Positions 24,022 to 31,768 of a stretch of DNA of 38,052 nucleotides are shown here, piece by piece. The first letter of the stretch is position 1. Each line of letters begins with the position of its first letter. The DNA is from Clostridia bacterium (GTDB lineage Bacteria; Bacillota; Clostridia; TANB77; CAG-508), in NCBI GenBank assembly GCA_017458285.1, contig JAFTFU010000204.1:1-38052 (forward strand), read 5' to 3'. The notes below the pieces were generated by a model. The model was not told the DNA's origin and did no database searches. It was given only the letters and a program-made list of their open reading frames with translations. The translations under genes and the position numbers were made by a program.

Positions 24022-24262
24022 TCAATTTAATAAAACACTTTCAGCAAGTGCCAAACTAAATCCTTCACTTAATGATGTTAATACTGTTGCTGTACTCTGT
24101 TTTATATAAGGGTACGGATTATCTTTAAATCCTAATATTTTTTACATTTTCTTTTAATTTATTTTTCTCAATATAATTTTTCAAATATAATTTTCTAATG
24201 CCTTTTTTTCATCAAAGTCTTCTTTAGTATAGTCTATCAATGGTTCTAAAACCTTTATATTG
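24022..24262 (-). pseudogene. Decayed GT4 glycosyltransferase remnant
   Basis: Minus-strand pieces in different frames read YIEKNKLKENVKNI, then GFKDNPYPYIKQSTATVLTS, LSEGFSLALAES and a stop. This is the C-terminal donor-binding part of family 4 glycosyltransferases (the EGFxLxxxE glutamate region). Several frame breaks and stops show it is dead. It lies just upstream of the XcbB-like fragment. Confidence 0.65.
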
Positions 24263-24361
24263 TTATGTATATAAAAATGGCACAAAAACCATTGTCACAA
24301 CACCAAAAACACTAAATAGGTAGAAATATAAAAATTCTCTATCTATTTTTGTTTATAAATG

Positions 24362-24390
24362 TTGAGGTTTAAAAGATTTTGTGATAGAAT
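24362..24390 (+). promoter_or_regulatory. Promoter of the restriction-modification operon
   Basis: TTGAGG (24362-24367), a 17-base spacer, TAGAAT (24385-24390), some 36 bases before the methyltransferase ATG. Confidence 0.6.
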
Positions 24391-24425
24391 GTAAACTGAT
24401 TAAAAGAACCAACAGGAGATGAACA

Positions 24426-25409
24426 ATGTACAATAATATTTATAAGATAAATGAGATTAATAGTAATAATGATAATTATGAATTTAAATATATTGACTTA
24501 TTTGCAGGTATTGGTGGGATAAGAATGCCATTTCAAAATTTAGGTGGTAAGTGTGTTTTTTCTTCAGAAATTGACAAATATGCTGCACAAACATATGAAG
24601 CTAATTATGGAGAAAAGCCAAGTGGAGATATTACACAAATCGAGGCTAACACTATACCAAATTTTGATATATTACTAGCAGGATTTCCATGTCAAGCATT
24701 TTCTATTGCAGGAAAAAGAAAAGGTTTTGAGGATACTAGAGGAACAATGTTTTTTGAGGTGGAAAGAATATTAGAAGAGAAAAAACCAAAGAGTTTTTTA
24801 TTAGAAAATGTAAAAGGTTTAACTAATCACGACCATGGAAGAACTTTTAAAGTAATGTTGGATATATTAGAAAATAAATTAGGATATAAAGTATTTTATA
24901 AAGTTTTAAATGCCAAGAATTTTGGTTTGCCACAAAATAGAGAAAGAATAATGATAGTTGGATTTAAAAATCATGACATAGATTTTAAATTTCCAGATGA
25001 GCTTAACCAAGAAACAAAAGTAGGAGATATTTTAATAAAAAATCCTGATACTAAATACACAATATCTGATAAGATTTGGGAAAGCCATCAATTAAGAAAA
25101 GAAAGAAACCGCGCTAAGGGCAATGGCTTTGGATATAGTCTTTTTAATGAAAACTCACCTTATACAAGTACAATTTCAGCAAGATATTATAAAGATGGAT
25201 CAGAAATACTAATTGCACAGGATGGTAAAAATCCAAGGAAGTTAACCCCAAGAGAAGCCGCAAGATTACAGGGCTATCCAGATACTTTTAAAATTGTAGT
25301 TAGTGATACACAAGCATATAAAGAATTTGGAAATTCAGTACCTATAAATATGATTAATGCCGTAGCACAAGAAATGTATAAATCATTAAAAAATGGAGGA
25401 GAGATTTAA
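24426..25409 (+). CDS. DNA (cytosine-5) methyltransferase
   Basis: 327 residues with the ordered motifs of C5 methyltransferases: motif I DLFAGIGGIRMPFQ (24-37), motif IV GFPCQAFSIAGKRKGFEDTR with catalytic Cys89, motif VI LLENVKGL, motif VIII PQNRERIMIVGF, motif IX RLQGYP, motif X EFGNSVP. It transfers a methyl group from S-adenosylmethionine to cytosine within a target site to protect host DNA. The target-recognition region (about 180-265) does not let me name the site. ATG 24426 with AGGAGATG. The stop overlaps the start of the next gene (TAATG). Confidence 0.95.
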   Translation: MYNNIYKINEINSNNDNYEFKYIDLFAGIGGIRMPFQNLGGKCVFSSEIDKYAAQTYEANYGEKPSGDITQIEANTIPNFDILLAGFPCQAFSIAGKRKGFEDTRGTMFFEVERILEEKKPKSFLLENVKGLTNHDHGRTFKVMLDILENKLGYKVFYKVLNAKNFGLPQNRERIMIVGFKNHDIDFKFPDELNQETKVGDILIKNPDTKYTISDKIWESHQLRKERNRAKGNGFGYSLFNENSPYTSTISARYYKDGSEILIAQDGKNPRKLTPREAARLQGYPDTFKIVVSDTQAYKEFGNSVPINMINAVAQEMYKSLKNGGEI

Positions 25410-26428
25410 TGGATATCAGTAAAGTAGAATATGAAAATAACTTGTTATTCTATACAATATTAAAAAACCTAATAAAATGTCATTTATCTGAAAATAAAAT
25501 GATTTTATTAGAACAATTAATAAAAGAAAATAGCGAATTAGATTTTTCAAAACTCATTGATTTCTTATCTAAAAATGTAGTAAATGAAAATATAAAGGTA
25601 TACGATGACTATACAACTTTACTAAATTTATGTAATGAAGGAAATATACAAATGTGGAAAGACTTAACCTGCCTTTCTATAGAATTGTTACTTTCTAAAA
25701 ATTTAATATTAGAGGAAGCTAAATCTTATGCCAAAATACAATATAATGATGGTTTGGCAATGTATAAAGATAAATTAAGCTTTGGATACGATATGGTTAA
25801 TCTAGAATATCCTTATGGTCAAAGAGTAATTAGTGCATTACTTGTTTATTCACTAACAAACATAGATAGAAAAACAGAATTTATACTTGAAACAAGTGGA
25901 AAATCTATTAAACAACTAAATGATATGATAAAAGATATAACAAATAAATATAATATAAATGCTAATAATATTTTTATGATTATTATGGACGAATCTATTA
26001 ACCAAAGTATTATTTCAACAGCAGGTTCTTCTTATGAATCAAGAGTTAATAGTGTGTTGTTAAATATTTCTGATAATGTTCGTACTCACGCACATGATAA
26101 GTTTATCAATTCAGTTGAATATGATTATACTTTTGAAATAGATGGCAAAATTTATGGAGTTAGTGCAAAAAGAACATTAAGAGAAAGATATAAACAAAAT
26201 TTTGAAGACGTAAATCAATTATCTGTTGATGCAATGTTCTTAGTTACTTTAGGAATTGACTTAAATGAAGAAAAGCTAAACAATATAATGCAAAGGCATG
26301 GTTACTATGTTGTAGTAGCTCAAGAAATATATGATTCAAAACAATATTTTAAGAAAAACGGAAGAGTTATTTCATCAAAAAACTTCAATAAAGAATCATT
26401 GAGAAAACTTTTTAACAAATTCATATAA
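25409..26428 (+). CDS. Type II restriction endonuclease, specificity unknown
   Basis: 339 residues, start overlapping the methyltransferase stop and preceded by GGAGGAG. The core resembles a PD-(D/E)xK nuclease: SSYESRVNSVL with Glu near 216, then DYTFEIDGKIYGVSAKRTLR (about 241-260), in which Asp and the final Lys of a SAK motif would form the catalytic centre. The RTLRERYKQNFEDVNQL stretch recalls enzymes such as the EcoRII/MvaI class. The protein is named as the endonuclease mainly from its place next to a C5 methyltransferase. Both genes are intact, so the system looks functional. Confidence 0.8.
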   Translation: MDISKVEYENNLLFYTILKNLIKCHLSENKMILLEQLIKENSELDFSKLIDFLSKNVVNENIKVYDDYTTLLNLCNEGNIQMWKDLTCLSIELLLSKNLILEEAKSYAKIQYNDGLAMYKDKLSFGYDMVNLEYPYGQRVISALLVYSLTNIDRKTEFILETSGKSIKQLNDMIKDITNKYNINANNIFMIIMDESINQSIISTAGSSYESRVNSVLLNISDNVRTHAHDKFINSVEYDYTFEIDGKIYGVSAKRTLRERYKQNFEDVNQLSVDAMFLVTLGIDLNEEKLNNIMQRHGYYVVVAQEIYDSKQYFKKNGRVISSKNFNKESLRKLFNKFI

Positions 26429-26462
26429 ATATATTAAGGTATCCACTATTTTAAAACTGCTT

Positions 26463-26583
26463 ATTTATAGGGCTTAAGCATTACCTAATTTGAAATCAGT
26501 TCATTTATAAGACTTGAACTTTACCTAATTTGAAGTCGTTCCTCTTTTAGGTAAGAACTTCCTATTAGTAATCAAATGATTAC
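26463..26583. repeat. Degenerate ~40-bp tandem repeats and a hairpin after the R-M genes
   Basis: ATTTATA and TACCTAATTTGAA recur with a period of 40 (26463 and 26503; 26482 and 26522); a third, poorer unit follows from about 26545. A perfect inverted repeat AGTAATCA/TGATTACT lies at about 26567-26584. No open frame. The purpose is unknown. Confidence 0.55.
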
Positions 26584-26653
26584 TCTTCTAGTATATTTAG
26601 TATAGCATCTTTTTATTCATTAGGTCAATAAACTTCTTGTTTAATTCTAATAT

Positions 26654-26685
26654 GCAAAAATAGAGAGCATAAAAAACTCTCTATT
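26654..26685 (-). terminator. Terminator of tRNA-Lys(CTT)
   Basis: AATAGAGAG (26659-26667) with CTCTCTATT (26677-26685), followed on the minus strand by a T run; eight bases past the tRNA end. Confidence 0.8.
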
Positions 26686-26692
26686 CCTTATA

Positions 26693-26768
26693 TGGTGGGC
26701 AATCGGGGGGTCGAACCCCGGACCTTCTGATTAAGAGTCAGCTGCTCTACCAACTGAGCTAATCACCC
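26693..26768 (-). tRNA. tRNA-Lys (anticodon CTT)
   Basis: Seventy-six bases on the minus strand. Acceptor GGGTGAT/ATTGCCC with two wobble pairs, anticodon loop CTCTTAA with CTT, T-loop TTCGACC, encoded CCA. Confidence 0.96.
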
Positions 26769-26930
26769 AAAAAAATCAAGAATTTGAAAAATACAAATGA
26801 AATTATAATCCCTTTTTTTATATTTGTCAATAGAAAAATATGCAAAATAACGTAAAAATTAATGAAAAAAACCAATTTGAAACTTAAATGCTCAAATAAA
26901 AGGCGTAGTAATATTTAAAAAAACTATGCC

Positions 26931-27278
26931 TTAATTATTTGCTAAAAATTTTACTAACTGTATAACTGAATTTTTTTCTTTCTCAGTAAGTTTAAAAAAA
27001 TCCTCCAAAAAGTTTTCAGAAAGATTATTATCATTATCAAATAATTTTGTATCTATAAGTTGTGATAAAGAAATTTTTAAAGCATTACAAATATCAATTA
27101 AAGTAATCGTAGTTGGCATGCAATTTCCCATTTCTAATTCATATATGTGGTTAGAAGACAAATTACTTTTTTCTGCAAGTTCCTCTCTTGTATAACCTTT
27201 TTTCTTTCTATATTGAAATATGTTACTTCCAATATATTTCGCAATTTTATTTTTTCTTTCTTTGTCTGGGTCTGTCAT
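26931..27278 (-). CDS. XRE-family regulator
   Basis: 115 residues. The helix-turn-helix covers about 18-75: KKGYTREELAEKSNLSSNHI, then YELEMGNCMPTTITL, and ISLSQLID. A C-terminal tail (about 85-115) is typical of regulators from phage or mobile regions. GAGGAG precedes ATG 27278. The palindrome CATCTTTAAGATG at 27403-27415 in the region to the right could be an operator for it; this is a guess. Confidence 0.85.
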   Translation of the reverse strand: MTDPDKERKNKIAKYIGSNIFQYRKKKGYTREELAEKSNLSSNHIYELEMGNCMPTTITLIDICNALKISLSQLIDTKLFDNDNNLSENFLEDFFKLTEKEKNSVIQLVKFLANN

Positions 27279-27654
27279 TCTTTATCATCTCCTCTTTTTA
27301 TTTTATACATTTATAAAACAATTATAGTATGTATATAGCAAATTCTAAACAATTTTTAAGTGTAAAATAAAACACATTTCCATATAAAGAAGTAAAAAAA
27401 TACATCTTTAAGATGAAAAACTTCTAAAAATAACAGATTAAAATGTAAAAAAGTATTTACAAATTTAAATTAGAATGATATATTTAAGACAAATTTTTAT
27501 AATATGTAACAAAAACAAACAAAAATAGCAGGGCTTAATTAAACAAAAGGGGGTGAAAAATTTGCAATTAATAAAGTTTAAGCTAAAAATTGCATAAGCA
27601 TAAAGCCCGAAAGTTACCTATTATAGGTTATTTACTTAAAAGAAAAGTTTATAG
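27279..27654. other. Intergenic region with promoter and decayed gene start
   Basis: It holds the palindrome at 27403-27415, a promoter at 27456-27484, and a ribosome binding site GGGGGTG with TTG start (27562) that meets a stop after 11 codons. It appears to be the old 5' region of the truncated Big2 gene. Confidence 0.45.
27456..27484 (+). promoter_or_regulatory. Promoter before the truncated Big2 gene
   Basis: TTTACA (27456-27461), a 17-base spacer, TATATT (27479-27484). Confidence 0.5.
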
Positions 27655-28515
27655 AATAGGTATAAAGAAATAAAAAATAAAAATGGAAATTATAATGAAT
27701 TACAGGATATATTAAAAACAACAGTACCAGACTCAAACTGGAATGTTTGGAGTTTTTGGAGTGCTTCTGGCAAAGACGGAAAACCACAACGTACTATAAC
27801 TACACCGGATACGGGTTTATATTATATGTGGGTATATTTTTCAGGAGATAATCTAAAAAACATATATGGTTACATATTAGTAGACAATTTAGAACCAGAA
27901 ATAGCATTAGACAGTATAACACTACCAAAAACAAAAGAAATACAATTAGGAAAAACATTAAAACTAACACCAACATTTAGTCCATCAAACACAACCAATA
28001 AAATAGTAACATGGACATCAAGTGACGAAACAGTAGCAACAGTAGACAATGCAGGAAACATAACACCTAAGAAAATAGGTTCAACAATAATTACAGTAGC
28101 ATCTGAAGATGGAAAGAAAAAAGCAACATGTACAGTAACTGTAACACAAACAACAAGCAATGCAAGCAACTCAAGCAGTTCGAATGATTCAAACAACTCA
28201 AATAATTCAAGTAGTTCAGGAAACTCAAACAATCAAACTAACTCAAATGCTTCAAGCAATGCAAATAGCTCAAACAATGCAAACTCAAATAATCAAGAAA
28301 ACAGTTTAAATGGAAGTTCTTCAAATAACAAAATAAATTCAGAGCAAAGCAGTTCTAGCAATCAGGCATCAAACCAAACAAGTAAAGACAACACAGTAGC
28401 TTCAAGTAAATTACCAAACACAGGTGCAAAAGCTGGAATAGTATTAATTATAGGACTTTTAATAACAGCAAGTTTCTTTGCATACCATAAATATAATAAA
28501 TTAAAAGGTATATAA
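27655..28515 (+). pseudogene. 5'-truncated Big2/LPNTG surface protein
   Basis: The frame is open from 27655 but has no start codon before ATG 27826, and the part before that is clearly protein (NWNVWSFWSASGKDG, TPDTGLYYMWVYFSGDN). No signal peptide remains. Then come a Big2-type immunoglobulin-like domain (ALDSITLPKTKEIQLGKTLK to CTVTVTQ), a long Ser/Asn-rich linker, and a sortase-type end: LPNTG, hydrophobic helix, HKYNKLKGI. The original product would be cell-wall linked. As it stands it is probably not exported. The last base pairs are otherwise clean. Confidence 0.75.
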
Positions 28516-28554
28516 AATCCCAAAAAAATATATATAAAAATACAAAAAATAGTA

Positions 28555-28583
28555 TAGACAATTTTCGACCAATATGATATATT
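28555..28583 (+). promoter_or_regulatory. Promoter of the PspA operon
   Basis: TAGACA (28555-28560), a 17-base spacer, TATATT (28578-28583). Confidence 0.55.
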
Positions 28584-28669
28584 ATAGGCGAATATTACGT
28601 TACTATAGTTGTAAACTTTCATAAAATAATACGTAAGATGTATTTAAAAGACAAGGAGGTGTAGAACTA

Positions 28670-29095
28670 TTGGGGATAAATAAAATAGAAAATAATAACG
28701 AATCTAATCAATCATACAAAAAAGGAAACGAAGGAAATGAATTATTACAATTTTTTATTGGTGTAATTTTGCTTGGAGCAGGATTATTCATGTTAAGTAA
28801 AAGAGTAATGGTTCACAGTAGTTGGTATGTATGGAGAGTTGGAGGATTTGATTTATCTTCTGGAACAGTAATAATACCTTTAATTATCGGTATAATTTGG
28901 TATTTTGTAAATCCAAAATCGATTGCTTCAAAAGTAATAATAACATTAAGCGTAATTTTTATAGTTTTAAGTATAATTATGAGCGTTAGAATTAATTTTG
29001 TAACAACATCATTATTTGATTACATATTAATTTTAGGAATGGCAGCTGCTGGCTCAGGATTATTATTAAAAACATTATTTAAAAAAAGAAATTAA
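28670..29095 (+). CDS. Small membrane protein of the PspA operon
   Basis: 141 residues, four predicted helices (about 27-45, 60-78, 85-106, 115-134). No family recognised with certainty. The start is TTG at 28670 behind GGAGGTG. It is 14 bases upstream of pspA, so it may anchor or tune PspA at the membrane, by analogy with other small membrane partners of PspA. Confidence 0.6.
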   Translation: MGINKIENNNESNQSYKKGNEGNELLQFFIGVILLGAGLFMLSKRVMVHSSWYVWRVGGFDLSSGTVIIPLIIGIIWYFVNPKSIASKVIITLSVIFIVLSIIMSVRINFVTTSLFDYILILGMAAAGSGLLLKTLFKKRN

Positions 29096-29109
29096 GGAGG
29101 AATTAAAAA

Positions 29110-29787
29110 ATGTCTATATTTGAAAGAATAAGTGATTTAGTAAGAGCAAACATCAATGATTTAATTGATAAAGCTGAAGACCCTGAAAAAATGGTTAAAC
29201 AAATAATAATTGATATGGAGGAACAAATAAGAAAATCTACTCAAAGCTTAGGAATAGCTATGGGAAGTTTAAACTCTGTAAAAAAACAATTAGCAGAAGC
29301 ACAAGCACGTTCTAATAATTGGCAAGCAAAAGCTAAAACTTGTTTAGAACAAGGAAATGAAGAACTTGCAAAACAAGCTTTAGAAAACAAAGTAAAAGAA
29401 GATAAAATGGTTGCACAATATCAAGAAATGACAACAGCTACAGAAAAACAAGTAAATGAAATGCAAAACCAAATAAACATCTTAAAACAAAAATTAGAAG
29501 AAGCTAGAAGCAAACAAGCAATGATAACTGCAAGAAGTCAAATGGCTGACGCAAAAACACAAATGGCAAAAACACTTGGAAACATGGATAGTAAGAGTGC
29601 GTTTGCAAAAATGGATAAAATGGAACAAAAAGTTGCACAAAAAGAAGCACAAGCAGACGCATTTTCAGAAGTTTCTGGAATTCAAGAATCAGAATCAGAC
29701 CCATTTGCAAAAATGGATCAAGACAATGCAATTAATGCAGAGCTAGAAAAACTAAAAGCACAAATGAATAGTGAAAGCAATAATTAA
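29110..29787 (+). CDS. pspA: PspA/IM30 family envelope-stress protein
   Basis: 225 residues, the family's usual length. The N-terminal amphipathic helix MSIFERISDLVRANINDLID is followed by the conserved EDPEKMVKQIIIDMEEQ stretch and a long alpha-helical coiled coil to about 175. PspA proteins assemble on stressed membranes, stabilise them and limit leakage. AAGGAGG lies before ATG. The next gene, 12 bases on, is a GIDE-type membrane protein; together with the upstream membrane gene this is a compact three-gene envelope operon. Confidence 0.93.
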   Translation: MSIFERISDLVRANINDLIDKAEDPEKMVKQIIIDMEEQIRKSTQSLGIAMGSLNSVKKQLAEAQARSNNWQAKAKTCLEQGNEELAKQALENKVKEDKMVAQYQEMTTATEKQVNEMQNQINILKQKLEEARSKQAMITARSQMADAKTQMAKTLGNMDSKSAFAKMDKMEQKVAQKEAQADAFSEVSGIQESESDPFAKMDQDNAINAELEKLKAQMNSESNN

Positions 29788-29799
29788 GGGAGGCTTAAA

Positions 29800-30597
29800 A
29801 TGGGAATAATAATACCAATATTATTAGTTGCTGGAGGATTACTTGCTATATTCTATTTTAGACCTAAAACTCAAAATAGTATTACTGAAATCAAGTTTAT
29901 GCAAACAAAAACAATTTCAGAATTAAAAGATATGTTTTCACAAATGGATGCTAGTGGATTAGGAAATGACTATCGTGAATTTGTTGAATTAAAAGGAACT
30001 GTAGTTTCTGATGAATTAATAGACACACCATTTTCTAACAGAAAAGTAGCATATTGTAACTCAAGATTGGCTCAAGTTACAGAGTCAAGAGAACAATATA
30101 GAGACAGCAATGGAAATTATCAAACAAGAATAAGAAAAGACGAAAACACAATTTCAAATGAAAAAACTAGTCAAGTAATTTCAATGAAGGATTCAAGCTC
30201 AAATGAACCAGTTGTACTTGAAATTAACGGAACAGGATGCAAATTAGACATTCCTAAAACTTTTGACAGATTTGAACCAAAAGCAAACTTAGGAAATTAC
30301 AGATATTTCAATACATTCTCATGGAATAGATTTGGAGCAGAAACCCTTGGATTTAAAATGACAGAGGAAACAATAGAAGCAAACCAAAGTTTATATGTAA
30401 TAGGTGAAGCATTCAGGGTTGGAGATAAAATTCATATAGGAAAACCACAAGATGCAAAAAAACCATTCATAGTAACAACCAAATCAGAAGAAGATTTAAT
30501 AAATCATTCTAATCAAAACGCATTATTTCTTTTAATTGGAGGAATAATCTCAATAGTATTTGGAGTTATAATGATATTTTATGGATTAGCAGGTTAA
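29800..30597 (+). CDS. GIDE-domain membrane protein (E3 ligase-like)
   Basis: 265 residues. One helix at 3-20 and another at about 242-262 flank a beta-rich middle that fits the GIDE domain of mitochondrial MUL1/MULAN and bacterial relatives: FVELKGTVVSDELIDTPFSN, VAYCNSRLAQV, then ETLGFKMTEETIEANQSLYV and GEAFRVGDKIHIGKP. There is no RING finger, so ubiquitin-ligase activity is not expected. The domain is known for sensing or binding at membranes. It is fused to no other domain here and follows pspA. Confidence 0.8.
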   Translation: MGIIIPILLVAGGLLAIFYFRPKTQNSITEIKFMQTKTISELKDMFSQMDASGLGNDYREFVELKGTVVSDELIDTPFSNRKVAYCNSRLAQVTESREQYRDSNGNYQTRIRKDENTISNEKTSQVISMKDSSSNEPVVLEINGTGCKLDIPKTFDRFEPKANLGNYRYFNTFSWNRFGAETLGFKMTEETIEANQSLYVIGEAFRVGDKIHIGKPQDAKKPFIVTTKSEEDLINHSNQNALFLLIGGIISIVFGVIMIFYGLAG

Positions 30598-30636
30598 AAA
30601 AAGGCTATACGCGATTAAATCGTGTATAGCCTTTTA
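30598..30636. terminator. Terminator of the PspA operon
   Basis: AAAAAGGCTATACGCGATT with AATCGTGTATAGCCTTTT, one G-T pair, followed by TTAAAAAA; strong hairpin. Confidence 0.85.
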
Positions 30637-30746
30637 AAAAAGCAATAAAAAAATTAAATAAATAAAAAATATATTATATGAATAAAAAATAATAAAACAG
30701 GAAAAATATACATATAAATAAATAACAGAATATGGAGGTGTGAATC

Positions 30747-30938
30747 ATGAAAATAATAGACAAAATTGCATTAGTATTAATAATTATTGGCGCTGTTAAC
30801 TGGGGACTTATAGGATTATTTAAATTTGATTTGGTAGCAACATTATTTGGGCAAATGTCAGTATTAAGTAGAATTGTGTATACATTAGTTGGAATTTCCG
30901 GATTATGGGGAATTAAGTTGTTGTTTGAAGAAGACTAA
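30747..30938 (+). CDS. DUF378 small membrane protein
   Basis: 63 residues with two helices; IGAVNWGLIGLFKFDLVATL is the DUF378 signature and GISGLWGIKLLF closes the second helix. Function unknown. GGAGGTG precedes ATG. It lies thirty bases before an Amidase_6 gene, probably co-transcribed. Confidence 0.9.
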   Translation: MKIIDKIALVLIIIGAVNWGLIGLFKFDLVATLFGQMSVLSRIVYTLVGISGLWGIKLLFEED

Positions 30939-30968
30939 AATTCAATATATAACAAAGAGGTAAGCTAT

Positions 30969-31463
30969 ATGAGATATAAAGAATATGATAGACAAAAAGC
31001 AATTCAATATGCTGAAAAATGGGCACTGGGGAGAAATCCTCAGTATTATAATTTTGACATGGTGGGAGGAGACTGTACATCGTTTGTTTCACAGGTTCTA
31101 CATGCAGGAGGAGCAGTAATGAATTATAGCCAATATGGCTGGTATTATAAGAGTGGATACGATAAGTCTCCTTCGTGGTCAGGAGTAGAGTATTTTTATA
31201 AATTTATTGTAAATAACAAATCTATAGGACCTTATGGGAAAGAAGTAGAAATTGAAAAAATATCAAAAGGAGATGTTATTCAGCTTAGCTTTGGGGAAAA
31301 CACATTTCATCATTCACTTATGGTTGTAAACACGGTTGGAAATGTTAATAAAACCAAAGACATATTTGTTGCTACACATACAGAAAACAGCTATAACAGA
31401 AGATTATCTACATATACATATGATAAAATAAGATTTATAAAAATAGAAGGAATATATATTTAA
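30969..31463 (+). CDS. Amidase_6 (putative amidase) domain protein
   Basis: 164 residues, essentially one cysteine peptidase-like domain of the Amidase_6 family. Catalytic Cys in GGDCTSFVSQVLHAGG (about 36-51) and His in FHHSLMVV (about 115). Such domains occur in proteins acting on cell-wall or lantibiotic-like peptides. There is no signal peptide, so it probably works in the cytoplasm or on other secreted substrates through fusion partners missing here. AGAGGTAAG precedes ATG. Confidence 0.85.
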   Translation: MRYKEYDRQKAIQYAEKWALGRNPQYYNFDMVGGDCTSFVSQVLHAGGAVMNYSQYGWYYKSGYDKSPSWSGVEYFYKFIVNNKSIGPYGKEVEIEKISKGDVIQLSFGENTFHHSLMVVNTVGNVNKTKDIFVATHTENSYNRRLSTYTYDKIRFIKIEGIYI

Positions 31464-31768
31464 ATAGATAGATAAAATTAAACTTTTGATGTAAAATGAA
31501 AATTTTGCAAAAAAGTTTAATTTTTTTGAAAACAAAACTCCTAAAATCCCAATAATGCCTAAATAAAAGCAATAAAACCCTTGATTTTGTAACAAAAATG
31601 TAATATAATTGTAATGTGACCGTAATAAAACATAAAGAATTTTAAAAGCTTAAATCCGTAAAAGGAAAATAAAGCTTTTTAAAAATGCTAAAAATTGTTA
31701 GAAAATAAGCTATTGACTTAATAAAAATAAGTAGTAAAATAAAAAATAGTAAAAAAGGAGAGAAGGAT
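31464..31768 (+). promoter_or_regulatory. Intergenic region with two promoters before adhesin 1
   Basis: P1: TTGATT (31581-31586), 17, TATAAT (31604-31609). P2: TTGACT (31713-31718), 16, TAAAAT (31735-31740). Between them lies AAGCTTAAATCCGTAAAAGG. The same arrangement and words occur before adhesin 2 at 37148-37309. The first 100 bases hold nothing clear. Confidence 0.75.

Noticed and set aside
27531..27610. Riboswitch in front of the truncated Big2 gene (GGGCTT with AAGCCC pairing)
   Set aside because: Only a single long-range pairing is seen and no known aptamer consensus.
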